Assembly (NCBI GenBank): GCA_018806985.1
Contig: JADANN010000335.1
Span: forward strand, 1-64,000
Direction of reading: 5' to 3'
Length of the DNA: 64,000 bases
Source of the DNA: Angiostrongylus vasorum
Taxonomy: Eukaryota; Nematoda; Chromadorea; Rhabditida; Metastrongylidae
Shown piece by piece: positions 43,932 through 55,300 of this stretch. The number at the start of each line of letters is the position of its first letter. Position 1 is the stretch's first letter. Under the pieces are notes generated by a model, which was given only the letters and a program-made list of their open reading frames with translations, made no database searches and was not told the origin of the DNA. The position numbers and the translations under genes were made by a program.

Positions 43932-44799
43932 TTATCGCGTGGGGGTTACTATTTCGTAGCCATTGGAGATGGCTATTTGCCGAGCCAAGTCGCGCGATTC
44001 TTCCTTTAGTTCCCCGGTTGTGCACACAGAGGTGGCTGTTCGAAACATGTTTCTCACAAGCGCCCTCTTTGTGTGTGAAGGGTGGGAAGAAAGGAAGTGA
44101 ACGAGGATGTTCTTGTTACTTGGCTTTCGGTACCACTTTGTCAGGTAACCGCTACTTGATAGGCTTATTTGGACGTTTAAAAACGGAAGCCAGTCTTTTC
44201 TCGGTTTCTCCCGGGTGAACTTAATGTACTCAGACTGCTCGTTCAATAATTCAAAGCATTTGTCCATCTCCTCCTGCGTAGAGAAGGTGACAAAACAATC
44301 ATCTACATATCTGCAGTAGAGTAGTGGCCGGAGATCGAGAGCAGGGGTTTCTATCTTAGACATAAACACAATGGGAAGGCTTGGTGCCAGTCGCTGTCCC
44401 CATAGCCAAACCCCTTATTTGCGCGAAATATTTCCCAGACCATCTGAAAATCGAGCAGTTTAGGCACTCCTTTATGAGAGCCATTAGCTGCTGAATGGAC
44501 AAGCCATGCATATTTATTCTTCCTTCATGTTTAACAAGAAGTTCGAAGATGGCTTGCATTGCGGAGTCATTCGATACGTTGGTGTACAACGCAGTAACGT
44601 CGAAGGACTCCATCACGTACGCGTTATTAGGAGACGCGTTACGTAGACGTTCTAGGAACATTTGGGTGTTTGTGAGGTGAGCTGGAATATGGTTAAGCAA
44701 CTGGGTAAGTATTAGGCTTAAAAACCAGGTTATTCTGTCCGTTGGCCCGTCTGCACAGCTGATGATAGGTCTAACCTTTTTCGAGAAGCTGTTGACCAT
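43932..44799 (-). pseudogene. PLE reverse transcriptase, N-truncated and frameshifted
   Basis: Frames 44799-44356 and 44369-43932 together read RPIISC, SFDVTALYTNV (motif A with catalytic aspartate), QLMALIKECL, QIRGLAMGT (motif B), then after a one-base shift near 44360 YCRYVDDCFVTF (motif C YVDD), FTREKPRKDWLPFLNVQ (motif D/E region), YRKPSNKN. The order and the YVDD box fit Penelope-type reverse transcriptases. Missing fingers region at the N-terminus and the frameshift indicate an inactive copy. Confidence 0.88.
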
Positions 44800-44883
44800 G
44801 TAATTACCATAGAGTTTTTCGTCTTTTTTGTAAGTGTCATTGAAGCGTTTGGCCTAGTAAATTGTATATCAGTATACTCTTCC

Positions 44884-44920
44884 AGGCTCTGAAGAAGGCG
44901 ATACTGCCGAAACGTCAGCT
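44884..44920 (+). ncRNA. Hammerhead-ribozyme-like motif e2
   Basis: Identical to e1 in the opposite arm. In this orientation it reads towards the outside of the PLE. Confidence 0.65.
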
Positions 44921-45065
44921 ACTGTTGTATTGTATTGTGTTTTTCTATGGAAGTAAATGTATGCTGTTTAACAACCTCGCGATTGCTGAACAAGAAAACG
45001 ACGCATTCATATTTCAATGCCGAGGTTAATAGAAAGTCGATCCTGGGAACTGTTACATCTTTTAC

Positions 45066-45749
45066 TGTTTCACGTAAAAATAGTCATCATGAGTAGCTTC
45101 GTCCACCAAGTCCACTTTTTCCATGCATACAATAAGACGTTCTTTTTTATAAATAAGAAAAATTTTTCAGTTTTCTGCTATCTATTCCTTATTATAACTT
45201 ATCAATCGTACGTACTATTATTTATTTATTGCTTGTATTTCATAGTATTTGTAACTTTATCTAACTTGTGGGGATCGCAACACACACATGAGAACAATAA
45301 GAACGAGAATTGACGCTAAAATCTTAACCATAGACTTCAAATAGAAGTCTTCTATAGAGCTAATTTAGAATCGATTGATATACTGACGAGCGCGCGCTTT
45401 TCAAATTTTTCTCGCGCCTAACCTCAGGTAACTTAGTGAATTTAGTCGAGTGAAAAAGGATTTTTTGAGAGATAACGTTTCGATCAATGTAGAGACCATA
45501 GTAAGAATATTAAATAGAGGAAAAACGGCTCATACGGAGACCTACATTTTTTTAATCATATATGCCTCACGCACATTGTTATAGATGTATCTGTGAAGCT
45601 TAAGAAGGCGTCGTAGAACTGGTACGCTATCATAATTTAGAACACATTGAAAAAAAATTTCTTAAAGATGCTTGAAAAAAATATGAGAAGTACGATAGCT
45701 TCTACTTTTTCTAGAGAAGATCTTCAAAAGTTTCTACTTTCTTTATGTA
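45066..45749. other. Unassigned spacer
   Basis: AT-rich; nothing recognised. Confidence 0.4.
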
Positions 45750-46112
45750 TTTATATGACCCGTCTTCACGTCTGCTGTGCGGATCCCAGCATTTCTCACA
45801 TTTGATTCGTTTCCCCGCATCCATAATCCACTGAGACCTTCCAATTTTTATGTGTGGCTTCAGCTGCTGCTTGAGGATTTTCCTTTCATCTTGAATGTCG
45901 TAGAATGCTGATCGCGCAACTCTCCCTAGAATCCTGAAATAGCCGCGCTAGAGCGTTTTCACTTGGACTGCAGAGAGTGATTTTTTTCCCAGACAAGTCC
46001 AGTAGCAATTTCCCGACCGCGGAGGGATGAGAGGCTTGGTTAGCCTGCAGCGGAACCGAACTAGCACCATGTTCATGATAACGGATATCACTACCACTGT
46101 GCTATCCACCCC
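45750..46112 (-). mobile_element. SINE3, copy 2
   Basis: GTGCGGATCCCAGCATTTCTC, TTTCATCTTGAATGTCGTAG, GGACTGCAGAGAGTG, CCGACCGCGGAGGGATGAG, then a tRNA-like head (reverse of GCGGAACCGAACTAGCACCA...TACCACTGTGCTATCC). Collinear with 8395-8792. Confidence 0.8.
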
Positions 46113-46381
46113 TTCTTTAAAAAATTACTGATACAAAGTGACCAAGGTTTGTTTAAAAGCTTATTTAAATCTATAGCTACTAATAATAACTTACTCTTAT
46201 TGATTTCTTTTTCTTAAGCATAAATTCAAGCATGTGAAACAACGCGTCGCGTCCTTCATTGCTTAACCGTGGCTTCGGTGTACAGAAAGTTACCTAATAC
46301 TATGATGTATTTATTTTGCAGATTTTGGCTTAGCTGTATGAAAGTAATCTCGACTATCCTAATTATCGCCGTCATTCTGCG

Positions 46382-49300
46382 ATGAATTCGTCGCTGAGAT
46401 ATCCGTTAAAGCGTCACAGCATCAAAAATGCGGCAGATGACGACACGTTACAGGTGCTAATTGATCGACGTAGCGACAGAGTCTCTGCATATTGAGTTAC
46501 ATTGTTTTTCACAATGTTATATTGACGTTAAGGACCTCCTGTTCAATGAAGAAATATGGCGGAATGCATTTTCAAAACGTCCCAGAAATGTAGAAACGGG
46601 TCAACAAACGAGATGGACAGTATTAGTTGGATATTTACAGGTATGAAACACAAACGTTGCACAGTTATCTGATTGCATTTGTTTTTTATTACATGAATAA
46701 AGAACAAATGATAAAGTGTCCGAGATTCATCTGCCTCTTAGGCAACCGTCATTTATTCAACAATATTGATATGATGACTTGTGGTGGCCAGACGATGTAC
46801 CCAGTCATTACTTTTATCCTACCCAACCAGTCTGGAACCAATATGACGACCATCGAGGGATGGAATTTAAGGCCAGGGAGTAAAATCGAACCAACTTCCA
46901 TGTGTGCATTACAAAACACTGACCAGCGCGCTCCATGCACCTCTTATATTTGTATAACCATTAGAAATAATGAACAACTAACAGTAATTGTGTTAGGGAG
47001 TTTGACAAGCTACTAGTATGGGCTTCGCTTAGGGGCATGGCTCTGACTATCTGACGCTAAACATTTCTTAACTTGGCGAACTACCTACCAATCATAGTTA
47101 TGTGGGCGGGTATAGCCCTGTAGGAATTGTGAATAATTATTTACTTACTTGGATACTTGGATAGCTCGTCCTCATTGGTTGTGCGGGCGCCAGCATAATC
47201 TCCACTTTTTAGGAGGCTTGCTGCTTTAGCCATTTCCTGGAATTCCGAGGACAGCCTGGCTAAAGTCTGCCCTAGGTCGTCACCGCCACAGGCACTAGCA
47301 GCCCTTGTGTATCAGTGAGATTTGCCACTATGCAACTAATTTGATACCATGACGGTGGTGGATCCCAGTATTGGTTTACTCTTAGCTAGGCTTCCTGATG
47401 GAAACGCCAGGTTCCTTCTCAGCTTAGGAGACCCTGCCAAGTGGATGAATCCCTCCGCTGTACATTGCAGCCCGACACCCAAGATCACCTCCCAGCCACG
47501 ATGAGGCGGCAAACCGTTAAGAAGATTGTGAATAATTACAAATAATATTTTTGATCTCGATAACTTCAAAAGTAAGAGTCGCTTAAGTCTTAATACAATT
47601 TTTTTTAGTTGGCGTACGAGAAATCACATATACACTACTTATTCCCAGTAATACTCTTATTCGCTTATTCACTTCTCGGTGGTCTGATATTTTGGTCAAT
47701 AGAGCGACCACATGAAGAGGTCCTACTCATGGATAAGGTACGTGTTCACTTGTTCGTAGCGATCCTATAGTCACCTTCTATAGCATCCCTAGAAATAAGC
47801 TTCTTTCGTTGAACTCGCAATTAATTCGCAACTTAGGCCAAGCGAAAAGAAAGCGTCTTAGTGGCATATTTTTCCAGCTGATTAGTGGCCGTTCCTAGCT
47901 TCAGGACTGTTTATGAAACCCTGCAGACGCATATGTTCTTCTCAGGTTTTCCTATGTTCTTACCGATAAGCCACCATAACCTACCGTACTGAACCGGATG
48001 ACGTCACCTATTAAGCGAATGTGACGCGCACTTAGCTGAAAACTGATGATCTTCCTGTTACTCCTACTTGAGGCATACGATCATTCATTTCCATTACATG
48101 TCTCGTGAAATTGTATTTTAGAGTAGCTTCATCGATGCATTGAAAGAAGAGCTCTTGAACGTCATAATGAGTGTTCATGATCGTCTTTCAGAATATAATC
48201 GAGCATTCCAGTAGGTGATGTAGATAACATCGATTGATTAGGCGTGATGAAAGTTGATAACAATAAAATCTTTGTTTAGGAATGACTCCTATGTGCGGAA
48301 GTTGCATTATCGAGCGTATCGAAAATTCGCGCTCAACGAAATACACAAGGTGAATGTCAGAGACGCGGTGAAAGATGTCAGGTGACGACGTATCGGGTTT
48401 ATATGCGCTCTCGTCATGCCGCCAAGCGGAGCGTTTATAGTTTTCGGCAAACTCGTGCGCGAAACCTTAAAGCACGCGACGCTATTCGGCAGAAAATCAA
48501 TACCTATGTTTTGTATGAACGGTAGTAAACGTTCCAACTTTGCTCAAAATATTTTTATTTGTTACAGTAATTCTTTAGATAATCTACTGGTACACGCTAA
48601 CAATTTTTCTATCTCACTGAAAACGAAATACATAAAGCAATGGTATTACGTCCACAAAATGCCGAATCGTTATGGAAACAGCATTTTGAGAGTAACTTCG
48701 GACGAATCCACGCGTTACGGAATTATACCGACCAGGTTTCAATTTTCTTTTTTATGCCTCTATCAGCGTTATTGTCTGCAGAATTTTATTCATTTAGTTG
48801 GCTCTGCGTTGTTGGGAGATTGGCGTCGAAGGGGGCACATCTTGGTTGGCAAAGGTCATTCTATAGAGAAAAGGTTGGTGATGCTTGCTAATGTCGTTAA
48901 AATTCTCGCAAAGAGGATTATAGTAGGATAGGAAGCGTTGATGTCGGCAAGATGAACAATCCGAGCATGTTTTTCTCCTAAAATCACGGATTTTTCCTTA
49001 CTTTTTCACTACATTCACGAGATAATTCGATGTTTTTTCTTCAATAAGCAGACACGAGGTTGTTATTATAGATTTATTAGGATACAATAGCTGACGTTTC
49101 GGCGGTTTCGTCTTCTTCAGAGTCGTTTATTTGTTGTAAGTATTTAAGTTAGTTGATGGATAGCAGCCGCACAGAGTAAAACATGGGCGATAACGTGTCT
49201 GTGTCAGGTCACTGGATTAGCCTGAGGTAGGGCGCCAGGTCACGCGTGATGACAAGACACTCCTCCTTGCGGTTCATTTTTGAATTTTTGGAATTGATCC

Positions 49301-52300
49301 AAAACGCTTCAACAGTTTTACGCGCTGATGTTTTGGATTCCTGTGTGAGGATAGTGACTCCTACTTCAAAATCTTCTCCGTTGTGTTCCTGCCTCTTATG
49401 CGCGCCTAGTGGAGTGTTTGGTTTTAATTTAGATTTACCGACTTGGTGTTCTTTTATGCGGACGCAGAGCGGTCTATCTGTTTCGCCAACGTATTCGTCC
49501 CCGCACGCCTTACAAGAGATCAGATAGACCGAACCCGAATTCATGCAATCACCGTTTCTACCGTTAGGGCAAATTATGCAGTTTTTCGTTATACATAGAC
49601 GGTCATATAGGCGGTTGCGAACTATCTGGTGTCTTAGTGTCCAGTGGTATTTCTACCACTCTTACGGAATTCTCTACACCGGCCCTTATTAAGCAACGTT
49701 TTATAGCTGCACTTATTTCCTTTGAAATAAAGGGCAAAAGGAACGGAGCTTTGTTTTCGCTAGAATTATCGCTCTGGGGCGTTGTTTTTCCTTTATGCCT
49801 ATGCTGAAAAGCTACAGTTTCGTAACCATTTAAAATAGCTATTTGACGCGCCATTTTCAAGGATTCTTCCCTCTGATCTTTACCTGTGCACATGCTGGCA
49901 GTGGTTCGAAACATATTTCTTATAAGCGCCCTTTTAGTGCGTGATGGATGAGAGCAGAGGTAATGAACCACTATATTCTTACTGCTTGGCTTTCTATACC
50001 ATTATGTGATGTAGCCGTTTTCTGATAAGTTAATTTGAAATGTTGAACGGGCTGTGCTAGGACACTGTTTTATCCACCATACTCGCCAGACCTTTCGTGT
50101 ACCATCTTTCACTTCTCCTAGTATCTCTATGTCTTACTATCAACTTATTGTGCGAGGAATGTCCTCGCCTATGTTTTACCTCTGTGCGGCTGCTATCCAT
50201 CAACTAACCTTACAACAAATAAACGGCTCTGAAGAAGGCGAAGCCGCCGAAACGTCAGCTATTGTATCCTAATAAACCTATGATAACAACCTCGTGTCTG
50301 CTTATTGAAGGAAAACATCGAATTATCAATCAATGCCGAGGTTAACAGAAAGTCGGTCTTGGGAATTCACGAGATAGATGTTAGTGCAGACGTTCCTCCC
50401 CCTACTGAAATGAGTAGGCGGGAACGAGGCCGATCTGATCCCCGCCACTAACCAACCACAAAGCAGGTCTACGGTCTCAGTGAGGCTGCACTAGTAGAGA
50501 TTCATACAGTCAAGACAAAATAAAAAGAGCAAAAAGCGAAGGAAGAACCAGGAAAACGAAAATTCCTTCCATTTTCATTCTTAGATAGGTCGTTCACTTA
50601 TAAGTTCATGTGTAAACTACTGGTAATACACTGTAGTCTGGATGCAATGGGATCACCGCATTGCCTCCGCCGTGAAAAAAAATGTGAGTAATAACTCCAA
50701 ACATCAATCATGTACTGGTGGAGAAGCTGAGAGAGTTTGCTTCATTCTTTTTTTTATAGTTTGGAGGAAAAAGGATACGAAATAAACTAACTTGTGGAAC
50801 GAGGTTGTTCATTAGTGTTTTTTCTCCGAACATTCTCCCCTTTTCTAGAAAATGATGCCCATTCTGAAGGGCTCCAGGAATTTTCTTTTATAATAATGGC
50901 CTGCAAAGGATTTTTTATTGAGATCATGCGTTTTTTTTCAGATTAATGATAGTATGAGCGACTATGACATTGCAGTTGGTCTAGATAATGTATTGACACC
51001 AGTGTGGACATTTTGGAATGCAATGTTTCTTGCAGGTTATTGATTGATTCGATTTAAAATAGAAGCTTTAAACTGCAAAAAATGTCAGTGGCCAGCGAAT
51101 CGAAGAGGAACTGTCATGACTTCAATAGCGGTAAAATAATCCACATAGTGAGAACTAATGACGCGTGCGTAATCGGTTAGACGCGTAACACAGAGGCCAC
51201 TCGCTGGATGTATCCCTCAGTCCGAGTTCAGAGGTCCTCCCAACCCCCCGGAGTCGGCAAATTATTGCGAGATTTCTTTTAGGGCGAGGGGTGGGAAGGG
51301 GAAAAAACGTCAATTTGATAGATAGATAGGGAGCTCCGTAAGTCATTGCATGATCGAAATGCACATCCAAATAGATACGTAACCCTGAGAGTTTACGAAT
51401 GGAGTCAAATGCATGGCGCATCGCTAATGGAATGGTTAACGTCAAATGCTTTATTCTTCATTCTCCTTAGTGTGTACTTTTTTTTCTCGCACGATAAATG
51501 CGAACTCGATCACCTCAAAAAAAAACTGTTAGTGGGATTCGTATGGCGTCATCTATTAGAAGCCTAGTACTCTTTCATTCTTTAGTAGTTATCGACAAAA
51601 CTTTTTGGTTGTAATGACGGCAGACACGGGGCCAACAAAAGAAATTGTTCTGAAGAAGCTGTTCTACCAAATTCCCACACGTTAATTCCTCTACGCGGGT
51701 TCCGTGAAAAAAAAGTTGATATCGACGCTAAAAAATCCTGTGGTACCGTGTTGTAAAGTATGCAGTGCACACTAAATGCCTTGCTAAAAACTTCTAACTG
51801 TACCTTCGTTAGTTTTGCAAAGGCTTTTCTATTTAGTCGATATAAAATGTTTCAGTGACCACCTACACCACAATTGGATACGGTAACATTACCGCGAAAA
51901 CCAAATTGGGAAAATTGGCCGCGATGGTGCGTTCCTGTCAATTACGTCTAGTGATTGATCAGTACCAACGAATCAATACCACCATATATCTATATGTCTA
52001 AAATAAACATTGTAAGGGTATATATGATCATATTAGGTGTACGCTGTTATTGGTATACCACTTGTGCTAATGATTCTGCACAAAATGGGACGGTTCTTTC
52101 TATTTGCTCTAGAACATGTTTGGGATTTTCTAACGAGGTAAGCATTGTACTTGTAAAATCGGTAACTGTTCTGTCGTTCGTTCTTTTGAGGGTAAACTAA
52201 GCTGTGTGGCCATTTTATTGTCCCTTATTTTATAACCACGTGAATATCGATCGGCTAGACATCAATAACGTGCGACATCCCCGCCAGATTTTGTCCTCAA

Positions 52301-55300
52301 AAGTTCCATGTTTTCAGAGGTGCTCAATATTTATGCTTTGTGTCAAATGGTAGTCGTCTTAAGCTCTCCGAAGAAGAGCGCATATCCGAAATACCCTTGA
52401 TATTGGCTCTAGGTTCGTTCCATGAACATCCCCGAAAACCTCTAGAAATTCAGTTTTTCAAAGTTGTTCAGCATTTTTCCAGCTGTTTGAAAAAAGACAA
52501 TATTATTGCACCTGGGAGGGCTATTTCATTCCAGGTGTGGCATTCGGATGGATGTTTTTGTGTGCGGCGATTTTCTTACGATTCGAAAAGGATTGGGACT
52601 ACTTCAAGAGTTTCTATTTCTTTTTTCTGTTCATTGACCACTATAGGATACGGTGGGCTTGACTATCCACCTTCGCCCACAGAAATCGTATCCACGAAGG
52701 CAAGCAGATGTTTGTTTAGGTGATGTGACACCGACAAAGAGCGAGGATATGTTCATCATATTCGGTTTAATTATGATTGGGTTATCACTTGTTTCAATGT
52801 GTATTAATGTAATCCAGTTGAAATTGGAGAAACTTTTCGAGGTTTGTACTTATCACGTAAAAAACAACCACTGTTCAAAAACTGTTCATTTCTTCCCATA
52901 TAGCTCTAATTCTTAATGCGCAACCAGGACAAAAAATGTAATGACTAGCCTACTTCTTATTTTATATGAAAATTAATTTAATTAAAACGCTTCAATATCT
53001 ACAGGAATTACTGTTGACTCTTATGGAAGAATATAGCTCAGATCCGGAAGCCAGTAGTCTAAAAGGTGGACAGATCGGTGTGTTTTTCTTTTGTGTTTCA
53101 TCTTTATTTATAATCTCATTTCGGTCTCTAATAGATCTATGTAAGATAAGGAGCCTGAAGGCACTATCGGGTTCTATTTGCCTGATAACTTGACCTCACA
53201 CACCCTCAAAACTTGATTCACTTCTTTTCTGGAGTGCACGCCAGACCGCATGCTTGCCATTTGAGTGGTTCATAAAGCCGATTAACTAAGAGCTAAGTAG
53301 CGCGTCTATAGGTGTCGCGAACTAAAAACAACCAAATATTTAGTCCACGATGTACACAGATTCATATGATGGATCCGTTGTTTCTGCTGCTATGTCCATA
53401 GAGTAGGCATATTCATACAGGCACACATGGGTGCACTAGCATTTAGAAGGATCGTGTTGTAGATGTCGTCAGTTCGGGCAGAAGGTTGCAATCACTGTGA
53501 CAAGGAAGTACATCGAATAGCCCCTAGTGATCCGAACCGTAAGCCCTAAGTCCAGTTTGCAAGGATCTGACAACGTTGAATACACCCAGCCTTCTTAGCA
53601 AGTTCAACGAGATGCCCGTGGGCTATCGTTGAACAAAAGCGGTGAAAAAAATAAAAACTCTTACAAAAAATGTAAATACTCTTAGTATCAAGAGCAAAAG
53701 AGAGCAACGGGATCATACGTGATATGTTAGTACTATATAACTAGAAATGATACCACAAGCTTACCAAATTGTAAGGACGCTGTCTTACTAAAAACTTGCT
53801 AAAGTGCCCAACAGGAAATGGGAACAAATCTGAGCAATACTTTTTTTAGGGATGGTCGAAATGTGGCGTGCATGGAAGAAGCGTAAATCACGACTGAGAA
53901 ACGGACTCGCTCCTGCCAGACAGGCTGCAGGGAAAGCCAGTCAAAACTTGGCAAAGGTTTGCATTCTGCAAATGAGTTTGTTAATATCATAGTTTGAACT
54001 GTTCTATTACAACGCATGTTAACAATTTCTTAAAAATAAAGCCGTTTTTTTTTTCCTTCATTCAATAAGCTTATTAGCTTTTTAGCTCTTTACTTGATAA
54101 CATGACCGAAGTCTTAGGAGCACATATACATTCCTCAGATTTCTTAGAGTATTGAATAAAATCGGAGGCAAAGATAACGCAGTGGTCAGTGATTCTGTCG
54201 ATCAGGGAAGCAAAAGCGTTAGTTCGATCCCCGCCCCAACGCCCTGCTCCAATCAACGTGCAAACATTTTAGTTCGGCTATCTCGAAAATTGCAAGGAGA
54301 ATCGGCTTGACTGTCATTCTACGACATTTGTGAAGAAGACGAAATTCTCAAGCAGCAACTGAAACAACACGCGAAATGTTCGAAGACCATTGTGGGTGAT
54401 GGATGCGAGGGAACGAATCGAGTGCAAGAAGTGCTAGGATCCCGACAATAGATGTGGTGACAAACCATGTAAAATAAGCAAACAAAAAAATGAATAAAAT
54501 CTCCAAAATAGGGAGGTGAAGGGATATAAAGATGTGATGTGAGAGTGGAAGAATAATTTGGATTGATGAGCTTTGTTGTTTTCTACTTTAACACTAAGAA
54601 CTTAAGCTCCATGTAACAACGAAGAATTAGTTTTAGGAATGCCGATTAATGTTTCAAAAGTGTTTCAGTCTCAACTAAGGCAAAATACAGGTGATTCCCT
54701 TCGCTCGAAGACGAGACCGCCATCACTTAATAGAGGAGCTGCAGCATCGACTTCGCCAACGGGATCGCGCTACGCAGACCGACATCGTCTTCGGGCCAAT
54801 CCTCGAAGAGGCATGGACTGAGACCAGCGACGTTGACAGCTACATGACCAACAACAGTGCGTCGTATGGTACGCTTTGAAAGAAGAAGACCACTTTTTTA
54901 TTCACCATTCTAACATCGCCTATAGTTTCAGATCCTGGTGGTGGTGTTGGTTATCTCTCAGGGACACCCGTCATCGCGGCACCATCTCGATGTGAATCGC
55001 ATCCGGTTGTCGTTCAACCAGAACCATCTCTACTTTCGTCGTCAAGGCCTCATTCGACCGCTCACAGTCAACCACAAACAAGTAGCAGCGAAATGTCAAA
55101 AATGTGAGTTAGAACAGAGAAGTACAAAAAACAAAAACTAACGAACGATAAACAAAAGTTCAAGAAGTGGTTTAATGTACTTTATCACCATTGGTCTACC
55201 AATATACGGCGCTTTAAAGTAGGTGATTGTTCAACTCGTCTAGTTCGATGGATTAAACGGTACGACCCTCACCAAGCGATCATTAATGCTCAATCATCTT

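Larger units (their letters stand above)
43014..45065 (-). mobile_element. Penelope-like element with inverted terminal repeats and target-site duplication
   Basis: Arms of about 220 bases are inverted copies: 43025-43245 and 44785-45000. Flanking TACATCTTTAC (43014-43024) and TACATCTTTTAC (45054-45065) look like a target-site duplication. The interior encodes, on the minus strand, a reverse transcriptase (44799-43932) and a GIY-YIG endonuclease (43873-43526). The reverse transcriptase starts within the inverted arm and lacks its N-terminal part. Adjacent to the distal arm is the conserved tail GCCGAGGTTAATAGAAAGTCG (45020-45040). Confidence 0.9.
49013..50376 (-). mobile_element. Internally deleted PLE with terminal inverted repeats and target-site duplication
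   Basis: Lies in the channel intron 48736-50941, antisense to the gene. ATTCACGAGATA at 49013-49024 and 50365-50376 is an exact 12-base target-site duplication. Inverted arms are about 49040-49240 and 50090-50300. The interior keeps only the reverse-transcriptase C-terminus to linker (49971-49603: NMFRTTASMCT, LPFISKEISAAIKRC) and the GIY-YIG domain (49544-49209: GSVYLISCKACGDEYVGETD, RPLCVRIKEHQVG, TSARKTVEAFW, NRKEECLVITRDLAPY). The YVDD region is deleted. The endonuclease frame is better preserved than at 43526. Confidence 0.92.

Noticed and set aside
48416..48931. 171-codon plus frame in the channel gene
   Set aside because: It crosses exon 5 in the wrong frame and has no recognisable domain; the exon-5 frame matches channel-like sequence and joins the next exon in phase.
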